64,000 nucleotides of DNA from positions 23,262,416 to 23,326,415 of the forward strand of contig JAJEKV010000011.1 of the NCBI GenBank assembly GCA_021234155.1. Reading direction: 5' to 3'. Origin of the DNA: Isoetes taiwanensis. Lineage: Eukaryota; Streptophyta; Lycopodiopsida; Isoetales; Isoetaceae. The notes under the pieces were generated by a model. It ran no database searches, was not told the DNA's origin, and saw only the letters and a list, made by a program, of their open reading frames with translations. This document shows positions 22,723 to 34,600 of this stretch, piece after piece. A program made the position numbers and the translations under genes. Every line of letters begins with the position of its first letter. The first letter of the stretch is position 1.

Positions 22723-24260
22723 TTAGGGTATATACTGGCTGCCCCCATGCCTGTACTTGTTCCTAACGTCTCCGTACATTGGGCATTCATTTAGCAGGTG
22801 GTTTTCATCCTCCACTCTTCCTGTGTCACAGATTCTGCATATCCGGTTCTCCCTTTCTATTGTCCTCCATCTGTCTTTTTTAATTCTTAGATCGTGGCTC
22901 CCCATCCTAAATCTCACCAGGACGTCTCTCCTGGCCTTCCCTAACAGGTTGTCTTGGTACATCTGTTGTCTTATCTGCTGTTCTGAATTGAAAACTGTCG
23001 TGAGCCAGAGTGTCTTGGGTCCGGCGTCTTTTTGCAGCCATGCTCATGTAGCCTTGTCGGCCCAGTCTTCACTCGATTTTCCTTCGTTTACTAGATCACT
23101 CAAGTTCATCCCCATTTTAAACCATCAATTGCTTACGATGATGTGTGATTTTGCTGACTCGTTGATTGCAATGCCTGACACCTTCCCTAGATGACCCCTT
23201 GCATTGTCTTTTATTAAATATCTGATAGTCCTTTACCATGCTCTCACTTCCATTGGTTTCTGGCCTGTCTCGTATATCATGACTGTGGGTGTGTTTGCTC
23301 GTACCTTAAATTCCTGTTTATGCCATTGTCTAAGAATCCCTTCTTGTTTGTCCCATTTCTTATCTGATAGGCCTAGTCCCCATGCCTCAGCCCCATATAG
23401 TTGCGTCGATACGACCACAGCAGCGAACAGATAACACTTGATTTCCCAGTCGATTATCTTGCTTTTATTACAGAAATTTTTCATACTGTAGTAGCTTCCA
23501 ATGGCTGATTGAAACCTGGCATCCGCACCTTTAGCCCATTTCCCGTGCCGTGTGCGTCATATCCCAGATACTTGTATTCTGTTGCTTCCTCCAATTCTGC
23601 CCCCATATACCTGAAGGGTCTGTGTCTGTTCCTGTTGCCGAAAATGACTATTTTGGTTTTCGCGAGGTTCACCGTTAGCCCTGTTCTCTCGCAGAAGATC
23701 TCTAGAAGCCTTAGTAACTTGTGCATCCCCTTATTCTTTGTTTCCAACATGCTCAAGTCATCAGCATAGAGCATAATGGGTACTTTGGTATCTCCTAATA
23801 TTGGGGCGTCCGTGTCCCCTTGTTGCTCTACTATGAAATCTTGTAATGCATCTATGTATATGCCGAACTGTGTTGGGGATAGAGGGCACCCCTGCTTGAC
23901 TCCTGTGTCGCAATTTATCGCCCGTCTTTCCTGTTCCATTTTTGCATATACCCTGTGATATAATCTTGCAATTGCTCCTACCATGTCCCCCGGTGCCTGC
24001 ATATCTATTAGTCTTTGTAGGAGCTTTTCCCTCGGGACGATGTCAAATGCCTTCCTGAAGTCCACAAAGCAGCATACTACTTTCCTTCCCGATCTGTTGT
24101 GCTCTATTAGTATCCGGAGGGTTAGTAGATGATCTGTGGTTGAATGCTCTGGCCTGAAGCCTGTGTGCTCTGACTCTTCTTTTTTGTTCCATGCATTCCT
24201 CGTCATACCATACAGAGGCCTTGAATGCATTGCTCCTCTTGAGCCTCTTTCATTTCCCAA
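22723..24260 (-). pseudogene. LINE G reverse transcriptase and C-terminal domain
   Basis: RT frame 24260-23481: GFRPEHSTTDHLLTLR, FVDFRKAFDIVPREKL (motif A), GVKQGCPLSPTQFGIYIDAL (motif B), IMLYADDLSML (catalytic YADD), LTVNLAKTKIVIFG and YKYLGYDAHG. The C-terminal part continues in other frames: 23484-23233 (AVVVSTQLYGAEAWGL) and 22962-22723 (finger CRIC...HLLNECP). Frameshifts near 23480 and 23000 show the copy is inactive. Confidence 0.85.
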
Positions 24261-24546
24261 AAAACTCTGTCGCCACCCTCACCATTATGTCGTTAAGCAC
24301 GTTCCCATTCTCGTTTGCCCTATGCTCCCCCCATGCCAAGTTTCCCATTTCTGCTCTGACACTTCGCGTGAATGTATCGGCGTATTAATTCTGGAACTGT
24401 ATTTTCATTTTTGTGTTATTTTCTTCCTGTGTGCTATCAACCTGTGCTTGCTCGCCCCCTCTGAGCGTTAACTGAATGGGCATGTGGCTCTCCCTCTTCC
24501 CAGTCGGCCATTCCAGTAGCACGAAGCTTGAGACGCTTACCACTGC

Positions 24547-25245
24547 TTAGTCATTCAGAATCATATAATCTACTATGCTTCTCCCATATGCATTCTGACT
24601 CGTGAAATTCCTGGATCCATACCATTTTTGTATCATGTTGGCTATAATGACCCGTGTCGCTGTGCATACTTCCAACAGTAATTCTCCTTTTGCATTGATC
24701 TCTGTCTTGTCTTCTGTATTTCTTCCCCAATCCTGTGATCTCGCAGTATGTGTCCACTGCCTATTCTCTTCGTTCATGCTCGTGATTTGTGCTTGTTCCT
24801 GGCCTGTTCTGGCATTTAGGTCCTCTATTAGGATCATAGGTCCCTCGTCTTTCCATTTCATCATACTCTCCCCCAGGTCTAGCAATTCTAATTTGTCACT
24901 GTTTAGCGAGTAATACGCTACGATCAAAATTAAATATTTTTTGTTTTGCAAATGAATACTTAATATCATGTATCTTTTATTGATATCTGAATGTAAAATA
25001 CATGCATTGTCTGCTACGCTCTCTTTCACATAGCAGGCTAGGCCTACGCTCCCTCTTCCTACCGTAAAGTCCTTATCTTTCCAACATGTGAATAGCTGGT
25101 ACCCCTCCTCCTCTGGCAGCCACTTGATATTGTGTTCCCATGTCTCTACTAGACATATTATGTCGCAGTTGTGGGCTCCCTCAAGCCTCTCTCCATCATC
25201 CCAAGGGTACCTGGTGCAATTCCAGTACCAGATTGTCAGCGTCTC
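24547..25245 (-). pseudogene. LINE G APE-type endonuclease
   Basis: The segment begins TIWYWNCTRYPW at about 25240, overlapping the end of the ORF1-like frame. It contains the CLVETWEHN block (catalytic Glu), EDLNARTG (normally GDFNA) and RSIVDYMILND. It makes the target nick for RT priming in intact elements. Stops occur between 25030 and 25240. Confidence 0.75.
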
Positions 25246-25930
25246 TTCCCTCGAGGCTGTTCCTTCGGGGTTTCTGTGTGCTCTGCCCCATTGACTGCTC
25301 TTCTCGGTCGTTTCCTAGATTTTGTGATCGAGGTTGGACCCATGCTCTCGATTTGGGGCATTCGGTCTTCGCCGGCGTCGTTTCCGCTTCTTTCTGCTAC
25401 TCCGGGCTGTATCGCTTCTAGAGCCCTCCCCATCGGTGCTCCACCCAAAGCTACCCCTTCCTGTCCTTGTACCATGATTGCCAAGGGGTTGATATTCTCC
25501 TTCTCCAGCCCTTTTGATTTTATGGCCTCCGGTCTCTCCATACTTTGCTCTTGTCCCAGGAGTGTCTGCTCCTTAATCCTCTTGTGCAAGTATACTTTGC
25601 CATTTCTGACTCGCCCATGTATCCCTGTCTCTCAATTCCTGGCTCTGGCCAGTTCTCTGTGTAGCTCCTGGCGTTGCATGACTGTTAGCATTTCCTGCAC
25701 TTTGATTCCATTCCTTAATCTAGATCCCATGCGCGGTATCCGTTCCTTGGCTGTCATGTCTTTTCACTCGACCCCTCCATTGGCCTGACCGCACTGCTTT
25801 GACGATGATGCTCCGGTGTTCTTTGAAAACTGTCTCTATTATTTCTGCAATAACTCGGTACGTGTCTTCATGGCGGAATAGCTGGTAGATAATTAGCGAC
25901 TTTCTGTCAAAGACCTCTATCCCATCGCCC
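25236..25930 (-). pseudogene. LINE G ORF1-like segment
   Basis: A basic, Arg/Lys/Glu-rich reading frame (MTAKERIPRMGSRLRNG, then KRIKEQTLLGQEQ) with a single stop near 25630. It ends PRGKRR at a TGA that overlaps the endonuclease frame. Its position and composition suggest a nucleic-acid-binding ORF1 product. No zinc knuckle or RRM is visible. Confidence 0.5.
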
Positions 25931-25940
25931 CAACAAAAAC

Positions 25941-26151
25941 TTTAACTAAAAAGCCTCTCATGTCAGCAAATGACTTGAGTTATACCACGTTGCAATTATT
26001 AAGATTCCAGCCATTTTCCAACGCCTTTGAGTCAATCGACGCATAGTAAGTGGTGTATTGTTAGCCAGGGGGATCCATCAACAAGGTGCAGTCAGTTGAG
26101 CACAAGCGGTTGGGTTGATGTGAAATAATATTTTGACTATAAGCCATGAAA
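25941..26151. other. Unassigned stretch
   Basis: No ORF or repeat recognised. Confidence 0.4.
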
Positions 26152-26706
26152 CTAACAAGCCCTTTTAAAACAGAGAAGCATTAGGATAAGACCACAAGTC
26201 ATAGAATAAAATCCATATAAGAACCAATTTAAGTGTGGCTTTACCAAAAGGGATACAATGGGTAAGAGCCTATGCAATAAGTCGTAACCCATGAGAATCA
26301 TCCTTATCCACAGAGTCCTCCAAATGAATTTAGATATCATGACCTTACTCTGCAAATGGAAATCTGTCATGCCCAAACTACCAGCATACTTAGGTTTTAT
26401 ACACTTAGACCATGCAACCTTAATTATGGCTCCTGCTTCATTTCGCTCCCAAATAAAATTTCTGATAACACCCACAATCTCTTGAAACTTTGACTGGGAA
26501 GCAAGAATGGAAGAAGCCATATAGATACGAATGTTGCTTAAGACATGCTTAGCAACTGTCACCCTTCTAAGCATAGAAAGTTTAGCAGTATCCCACCAAA
26601 AAAGATGCCTCCATAACCCCTCTATTATGACATCCCAAGCATCAAATGTGACTTGAATACCCACAAGAATACCAAGAAGCTTGGTTGCCTTCCCATGAGG
26701 CAACAC
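26152..26706 (-). pseudogene. L1-type LINE fragment (RT connection region)
   Basis: A 184-codon frame matching the region after RT motif C in plant L1 ORF2. It has the LLGILVGIQ block, WWDTAKLSMLRRVTVAKHVL, MASSILASQ, RNFIWERNEAG and KYAGSLGMTDFHLQ. No catalytic core, tail or target duplication is seen, so it is an isolated remnant. Confidence 0.75.
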
Positions 26707-27473
26707 CTTCCAAGGATAAGCAAGAACACATGGTGGTACTTAATCATCTAGAGTCCACGGAGCAGAACACTTTTGCCAACTGACCAAAACTCCAGAGGCT
26801 AAGAAAAATGTGTCTAGCAGAAGCTTTGCATTTTGAAAATTATCATCTTTTGCATGTTTAGTTTTTTCAACACATTTCTATTAGAATCATATATTTATGC
26901 ACTTCCACAAATTGAGTTTACAATCGCCCATGACGACTGATGTCCGGCATCGCCAAGCACACGTTTTTCGTTCTAGAATAAGTATACAATGATTGCCACC
27001 TCAAGCGTCATAAAATATAAGTTGGGTCTATGGAAGTAAAGCAGCTATTGGAGATATCTTCAGGATGGTACTCGTATAGCAATGCCCATGTCACTATGCA
27101 GGTGAATAGAATAGAATAGAATAGTTTTTTTAACGTCCACGGAGACCATGGGACCAGGATGTGATATTAAAGATTTGAAATGCTAGTCATGGCAATATAG
27201 GCCTATTATAGTGGGTTAGTAAATATCAAGCTACGCATGATGCAAATTTTAATCTTTTCCAAGTCTTTCAAAGGTTTGTAAAACAAAACAAGACCAAAAA
27301 TCCCATTCGTGATAGGTAAGAAAAATTTAGGGTTTGAAATTTTTTGTGATTGCAATAACTTTCCCATTTAAATGATGAACCTAGAACCACATGCATCGTA
27401 TTACTCTACTTGTGCTTTGGCCATGCATAGTCATGATATAAGTTGCATGCAAGATATGGTTGTCAAAGGTATG
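26707..27473. other. Unassigned AT-rich stretch with short (GAATA)4 run
   Basis: No convincing gene. A 21 bp run of GAATA units at 27104-27124 resembles the LINE G tail and may mark another LINE 3' end. The adjacent sequence does not resemble the LINE G 3' UTR. Confidence 0.45.
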
Positions 27474-27483
27474 GTAATGGTAA
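27474..27483. repeat. Target site duplication of foldback element (gtaatggtaa)
   Basis: A 10 bp direct repeat, identical at 28744-28753, flanking the inverted repeats. The length fits Mutator-like elements (8-11 bp). Confidence 0.7.
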
Positions 27484-27783
27484 CGGTGCTTCGATCGGCT
27501 CCCGAAACTGACTCGAGCCGCCAACTGGGTTCGCCCAAGTGAACCCCAAAAATTCGCCCAAGCGAACCCGTCGGATTCGCCCAGGCAAATCCACAATTGA
27601 CGTGGCGGGGGCGTCGCGGGGGCATCATGCCTGCGTGGCGATTGCTACCGGGTTTGCCCAGGCAAACCTTAAACCGAGGTTAGTACGGTTGGCTGGTAGG
27701 GCCGATGGCATGGCAGCGAGCATGGCAGGCATTTATTGCGGGCCTGCCGGGTTTGCCCAGGCGAACCCACTGGCGGGGGAATG
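27484..27783. repeat. Left terminal inverted repeat with palindromic motifs
   Basis: Contains about five imperfect copies of GGGTTCGCCCAGGCGAACCC (for example near 27529, 27551, 27572, 27650 and 27749), each self-complementary. Repeated palindromes in the arms may be transposase binding sites or strong hairpins. Confidence 0.75.
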
Positions 27784-28458
27784 AGGCTTCACTTCTAAGC
27801 ACCGGATGAGTAATGAGGCTGCTAAGGGCAACACTGTGCCGGATCGGATTTAGCAGCTCCGGTGGCACATTTGCTCCGGCCATCATATACTTAAAAATCA
27901 GAGCTTGGTGTTCTAATTCTGCCCATTGATTCGCTGTAAATGGACTCCTCATCAATCCCTGCATGCCCATATGATTTGCTACCTCTCTACTCATCAATCC
28001 TGTAAAAAAATCGGATCAAACAGTCAGTTTTTGCCTGATCAGGGACAGAAATATTGATATTTCTACGGACAACCACAGATCCAAAGAACCCATTAATCAA
28101 AGAATAGAGAACTCAAAAATTTCTTTGCTATAGAAAATCTACTCAACAAAACAAAGCATTTAATCTGCATTCTATGACGGAATCAGGATAAAAGTGCTAG
28201 AAAAAAAAATCCCGACGAAGAACATGTTGCCACAGACACTGGATTAAAACCCCAAAATCATACTGGAAAGGAAAAAATGTAAGGTTTCTAACGTGGCAAG
28301 CAAACCGGAGCATCTGGAGCGAAAAAAAGACAATGCAGGCAGATTTGCGAGCAAAACAGACCTGCGGAAGAATACTGATAGTTTTGCGGGTGATACGAGA
28401 AATTCCTGCTGGAACCAAAACCAGAGGAATCGGTACGCAATTGGTACGCAATCGGTAC

Positions 28459-28743
28459 CAGAGGCCCCGCCAGTGGGTTCGCCTGGGCGAACCCGGCAGG
28501 CCCGCAATAAATGCCTGCCATGCTCTGCCATGCCATCGGCCCTGCCAGCCAACTACTAACCCCGGTTTGAGGTTCGCCTGGGCGAACCTGGTAGCAATCG
28601 CCACGCAGGCATGACGCCCCCGCGACGCCCCCGCCACGTCAATTGCGGGTTCGCCTGGGCGAATCCGACGGGTTCGCCTGGGTGAATTTTTGGGCGAACC
28701 CGGTTGGCCTGACGAGTCAGTTTCAGGAGCCAATAAAGTGGGC
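28459..28743. repeat. Right terminal inverted repeat
   Basis: Inverted copy of 27484-27783, with GGGTTCGCCTGGGCGAACCC near 28477 and further copies near 28569, 28648 and 28671. Confidence 0.75.
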
Positions 28744-28753
28744 GTAATGGTAA

Positions 28754-29970
28754 GGCAATAACTTGGTCAATACATAAAGTTACTTGTGGTAATAGAGAAT
28801 TTTAAAATATCAATTATGAAAACCTTTATATGTTGTAAAGGTTTATTACATGTTGTGGATCAATTCCTAAGTTTTATACGATAGATATTTGATTTTTCGA
28901 CAGTGCAGATGCTTTAATCCAATGGCCGAGATTCATTCGCTTCAATCCCATGGTAAAATATAAGGAGGGGGGAGGGGGGGAGGGGGGATGAAAGGGCAAA
29001 AAAGAAGGGAGAGAAAAAGAAAAAGAGAAAGGAGGGGGGAAAAAGAAAAAGAAAAAATGAGAAGGACAAAAGAAAAGGGGGAAAGGGAAAAGGGAAAAGG
29101 GAAAAGGGAGAGGGATAGAGATAAGATAAGATAAGATAAGATAAGAAAAGAAAAAAAGAGAAAAGGGAAAGAGAATGGGAAATGAAAAAAAGGAAACAAG
29201 CACTATTTCATTATATGTGGACAAAGCTTGAATTTATGGACCATTTTTTAATTCTTACATTGATGAGGTTTTTCTCACCTTAATTGACATGCTCAACAAG
29301 TACTGAATATGATACGTGCACTAGAATCTTGGTAGTAGCGGGAAGCTTCTTCTTGTTAGATGGTGGCCAAGCAAAGTCGATGGCCTCTATGTCAATGCGA
29401 TCACCCATCATCGTTGATCTCCATCTCTTCTTCTAGCAGTTGACATAACTAGACGGATACACTTGAAACAAGGTGACCTAGTAAATGCATTAATGACCTG
29501 CAGTTGCACTAATAAAAAAGGATTCCCAAATATTCTCTGAAATTCTGCTAGTTTTGGGGTCAAACTATAAAAAGTGCCTTTTTTCTAAGATTGTGGTACC
29601 ATTTTAGGGGGGGTCGAAATAAAAAAGGGACACACTTTAGAGTTAACCTTCATCTTAAATCTCTTCCCACCAAACGTTTTTGTAAAAAAAACTTGTCCCC
29701 CTTAGAAAATCACATAGATAAAAGAGTACATCAAATGCAAAGTAGTGTCTGACATATCATCGTACCATCTGGCGTATTGTATCTACCACGTTACGGTAAG
29801 ACAATATTAATCGGAGGTGTGTCGTTGTCTTCGCTTTCCATACGTGCATCTCAATCACTGCAACTAGCACGTAACAAAGAAGCAACAATGCGTTAAATAG
29901 TGCATTAAACAACGCGTTATGGAAACACTGCATTAAACAATGCATCAAAATGCATGATGTCTATGATTTG
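28754..29970. other. Unassigned stretch with polypurine tract
   Basis: Bases 28957-29200 are almost pure A/G with runs of G and an (AAGAT)n-like segment at about 29120-29145. Reading frames across it encode only low-complexity Pro/Ser/Phe-rich peptides. Nothing is recognised from 29200 to 29970. Confidence 0.5.
29966..29970. repeat. Target site duplication of element E (atttg)
   Basis: ATTTG precedes TGTGACGCTC here and follows GAACGTCACA at 53369-53373. Confidence 0.88.
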
Positions 29971-31581
29971 TGTGACGCTCCATGAACATATACGACCCTC
30001 GGACGTATACATACGGGGACTTTCCCCTCCCATGGCGACCAACTCGCCATGAGCAGGGCCCTCCGTCTATTTCGGGCCATCTATAATATGATGCCCGAAA
30101 GAAGGACACGAAGGGGTCATTCGGCCCACGCCTTCAATGGGGCTCCTACGTCGCGGAAGCGTGAATACATGTTAGCACACATCATAAATCATATATAAAT
30201 AACCACCACGAAGGGTGGCACATCCATCCAAGTACCAACGACAAAGAATATGCATCTTAACCTAGGAAAACACCCCAAACCCATGGTTCTACCCCGGTTC
30301 AGACTCCAATGAGGATCGACTGACGGCTAGGCCTCAAGAGATCAGCAGACCGAATCTTGACATGGCGTTGGCTGGCATAGAACATTGGCTAGGGTTGTCC
30401 ACTCCATCCGCCCCTCCTGTGCACACTTTGTAGATGGGTCAATTCACGCTATGGCGTCGCTATAGCCTTCCGGAGACGCAGGCTCGAGGCATCACCCTGC
30501 TGAGCCTACTCCGGGGTTCATGAAGTCCCGGTCCGATGAGGCAGGTCGTGAAGCGCCCCTTCCGGAATCACAGTGGCTCCATGGGCGAAGCTAGAGAATA
30601 CGTGCGCGCATCAGCGACCCCGCATCCGTGCCGACTTACTCCCCTCTAAATCTACTCAAAGTGCAAGGTGCTCCATACGGATCACACCTCTACACCTGTG
30701 GAGTGTCGGACCCATACCCGCCCTCGTGGGACCTGCCATCGTCCTAGCTCGCTATAGGAGTCCCGTGAGCCTTTTATGTTCGTGCAAGACCCCACCTCCA
30801 CTTCACCACTGTGTTCCTTGTCCGGTGCTAAGCCGCACCATAGCATCTATGACCCTTGGGCTCTTGTGCACAGTGCCGCATCTAGTGGGAATAATACGGG
30901 GGCTATATCTAGGAGCATACTACAATACATGGGCTCAGAGGTCTCTACCCCGTAATCCCTCGCTTTGGAAGAACTAACAGAGATACTACCAAGGATACAT
31001 CCATCCATCCATCACAAAGCATAATCAATAGTTGAGTACGCTTCTAACTATCAAACAAGGGTTAGTCATCATCGAGACAAGCAAAGAGACCCGACAGAGG
31101 CGCTTAGCCTACTAGAATCACAACTAAGCTAACTATGTACTAACCGGAACCATAGCTAGCTCCACTATCCCTCCGGGTCGCCATCCTTCTAGCCGAACAG
31201 AGTCGAACAACATCTCGTGGTTGGGCAAAGATCTCCTCCTCCATCTCCAAGCGGCACTGGCCCATCAGCTCACCACCTCCATCTCCAAATGCTCCTAAAT
31301 TCGAATTGGGGCACAAAAGCCCTAATTTGGGTGTCCAAAATGGAAACCCTGCCTTGCCCAATCGATTTGGGCCAGGTGGCATGTCACTAATTAACTAATT
31401 TGGTATTTTAGCCCTTTTTAATATTAGGATAAGCAGGGTTTTGGTTAGGTTTCCACCTTTATAATTTAATTATTAACATAGCTAACCTTAGCTTATGAAT
31501 AATTAATGTGCCATTCATTATTCATAGTGACGTGTCACATATTTATACTTAAATATGCGTATAAATATGTGGAACGTCACA
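29971..31581 (-). repeat. Left (3') LTR of element E
   Basis: 1,611 bp. It aligns to the split right LTR almost throughout. Differences cluster in GC-rich runs (about 30290-30750). ORFs here are not conserved as proteins. Confidence 0.88.
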
Positions 31582-31600
31582 TTCTCCCCACCTTAAAAAT
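31582..31600 (-). promoter_or_regulatory. Polypurine tract of element E
   Basis: The - strand reads AAGGTGGGGAGAA immediately before TGTGACG, the expected PPT position for a - strand element. Confidence 0.75.
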
Positions 31601-34600
31601 GATGCTGTCCTTAGCATCAAGATTACTCTTAGTGCAGGGCAACACATCATACATTGGAAGGAAGTCTCCCCTCCTTAAAGAGATAGCGTAGGATTATAAG
31701 TCACACAGACGTTGTCATGTTCAAAGTGATCAAGTTTGAAATGACTTGTAATGTGCAATTTATAACTTTGGGATATAAGTGGTAGAGGCATGGATCAGAC
31801 ATGATCATCTGGTTAGGACCGGCCAAAAGTGAACAACCCTCTCCTTTGTTTCATTCGTGGTGGCGAAGTTCACGCCTATCTATTTTAGAAATCGCTCCTT
31901 CTATACATACAGTAACTCGATTATATATTAAAGATAGGTATAGATATAAAGAACTGCTATTTGTTGTTATATTATAATACAGAGTTATTAACCTCGCACT
32001 GTTTAGTAGAAAGTCATTCTAAGGATATTAACTTGTGTGTGTAGGTGTATTATATTCTCGCTTCACTTTGTAATTCATTTCGTTACAGCCATCCCTACTT
32101 TAATTTTGTAGCAAATTTTTGTTTTCCTATTTTTGTTACAGTTTTTAAGAACTCGTATGTTCCTATCCTCAGTATTTAATAGGTCCTTGACAGTTATACT
32201 TATCCTAATACAACTATATATTATAATCAGACGTATGCCTCTTACCTATATACTTTAATATTAAGTACGCATGACGTTGTTCATGACTTATTATTCATAA
32301 CCTTGCTATAACCTAATCCAAGTCTCGTTATTCCCTCCGAAGTTTGTGTAAGACATACATATTTATCTACTTCTATTATATTTGATTATGTGTTTAAATA
32401 GCTCGCTCCTTTCGATTATCTTTAATCTTTCCACACTCACACTCTATCTTTAGCATAGATTACAGTCAGATGAGGACACATATTAATTCATTGGTTATGT
32501 TTATAGATTTACCAGACGTCCCGATATCCTTACATTTGAATTACTTATTTATCCTATTGCTATTTTCAGAACTTATCACACATACGCATTAATCGCTATA
32601 TTTAGAGGGCACGGTGCAATACCGTGACATATATATTCGACGTGAATTGGTACCGCCCGATTGCTTTTCGGCTAAGGCTATGGTTATGCAATCGCCCCAG
32701 TATTACGTAAGGTCAGGCCAGACGATGGTGTCCACGGCGTAAGCATCGAAACCATGCCCGGTCCCGCCTCGAGCCCATTAGATGGTGATGACCGAGGAGG
32801 TCCCGCTCATACTCGGCGTAGAAGTGCCAATGTTGGGAATAAGGAGTGTTAAGATATCCCTATTTTGGATGGATACTCGAGAAAATTGGTATGACGATGT
32901 TTGGTATCTAAGTGAAATACTGGACCTAATAATTACGAGGATTGAGTTATTATGCGGATCTAGATTGCTATTCAATGTAGAAGGAGACTGGATAGCACCA
33001 TATATCTGATGGAGAAGTGGTTTATGATTATCTACTATAGACCATGTTAAGGAGGTACTATGCTAAGGTGGAAACTGGGTTACAAGTACCTAGCTCATGA
33101 AAGGAAGATCACTTTAGAAGTGTAGGTTTTGACAATGGTGGTGAAGGTATATCATGTCCGACACTTTATAACTATTGCTACTTGAATCAAGGTATGATTG
33201 CAGAATGGCGGAGAATAAATAAATATATATTAAATCACCCTCCCATGGGACCTTGAAGGTCATGGTGTATGAGGATATCGATCCATAAGCTATGGATTAT
33301 AAAATTACATATACATTGTGTTCCTGAGGCATGAAAGATGCAAGAGTATAGAGGACTAAGAAGACCACGTAACCACGTGGATACGCTTAATGACATTGGT
33401 CAAATGCATGACCATTATACATGGTATAAATTAAGGAAACGGACACATGTTATGTCTGCTGGGAGCATCGAGATGCCGTATAACAGACTGGAGGATAGTG
33501 TGGAACGTAGTTTCTACATAAGGTCAAGAGAAGACGACAATTGGTAGGAACAGGCGCAAGTATCGAAAAGGTGCAAGGTATGTTGGATCTTTGGTGAAGC
33601 TAGATTATGAATGGAAGTTGACCTTGAAGTAATGATACATTAGGAAGGCAAGTAATGTACCCACACGACAAGTGGGAGAGAAGAGGTGCTTGAAAGTTGT
33701 TGTAAACAACGTTTCAAGTATAGAGAGTTTGGAATGACACGCTGAATGTACCAAAGTCCGAGTATGAACAAGGTAGGCACCCAATGAACATCTCCCCAAG
33801 GAGGATGTGCTCTGGACTTGGTATCGTGTGTGTATCCCGAGGAGTAACTCCACGTTGATATATGTGTACTAGGACCATTTAATAGTAAAACATAACTAAA
33901 AGAAGATAGGATATATACTAGAACTTTTAGTTCACATTCCATATAAATAGGGAGGTAATGAAGATAAGAGTTGTTATACTAGAGATGAAACATGTCCACA
34001 AGGAACTTAGGTTGGCATTTGCCCCTGTGGAAGTTATGACTAGAGCTTTAGGACGAAGGCAAAGTAAGGTTAGTGGTGTCGAAACCACAACATGTATATG
34101 GTACTAGATAACCAAGTTGGGGAAATAAGTTGGCCGCAAGTATGAATATAGCTAGATGCCTATGTCAACAAGTTACATAGGAGTCTAGACTTAGGGTTGG
34201 AGCACACATGTTACTATATCATATAATAACAACGTAGCGGTCCTGGATGTAGGAAGGATTTAGTAGTATCAAATACTATAGTGGTGATCCTATCGAGGAT
34301 GTCGATTGTGATATTCAGATGTATATCATATTAGAAGATAGTAGAATATTCGACATGCATGAGGGAAATATTGCTTGACAAGGTTTAAAGAATGAGCGTA
34401 ATGATATGCTTATATACGAAGATATTGGGTTAGGTATGCTTTACCAGAGATAAGCATTCAAGTTATCCCAATGGTTGAAGTTGACTATCTTAGATACGTC
34501 GTACTAAGGGAGATGAAAAGAGTTTAAATCAGTGAGAATAGCTAGAGTAAGTCTAGCATATACGGTGATGTTACATTCAAAAACATCCCGAGGATGGTTG

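Larger units (their letters stand above)
22322..25940 (-). mobile_element. LINE G: APE-type non-LTR retrotransposon with (TATTC)n tail
   Basis: The - strand order is an ORF1-like segment (25930-25236), endonuclease (about 25240-24547), RT (24260-23481), a C-terminal domain with a Cys/His finger (23484-22723), a 3' UTR and a pentanucleotide tail at 22322-22389. It is not L1-like: it ends in a short tandem repeat rather than poly-A, and its C-terminal finger reads CRICDTGRVEDENHLLNECP. LINE F shares the domain order and finger type. The clade (jockey/CR1/RTE-like) cannot be settled by eye. The 5' boundary is approximate. Confidence 0.8.
27484..28743. mobile_element. Non-autonomous Mutator-like foldback element
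   Basis: A 1.26 kb element with terminal inverted repeats of roughly 280-300 bp (27484-27783 and 28459-28743) around a 0.67 kb AT-rich core without an ORF of its own. The arms share the GGCTCC(C/T)GAAACTGACTCG start, and both run through the same blocks to the ACTGGCGGGG end. The arms are GC-rich while the core and flanks are AT-rich. Apparent ORFs inside the arms arise from repeated GGGTTCGCC-type palindromes and are not taken as genes. Confidence 0.75.

Noticed and set aside
27539-28733. Several ORFs of 60-178 codons rich in FAQAN / RPGEP motifs
   Set aside because: They are translations of the palindromic arms of the foldback element and appear mirrored on both strands.
28874-29224. Pro/Ser/Phe-rich ORFs on the - strand
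   Set aside because: They are low-complexity translations of a polypurine tract.
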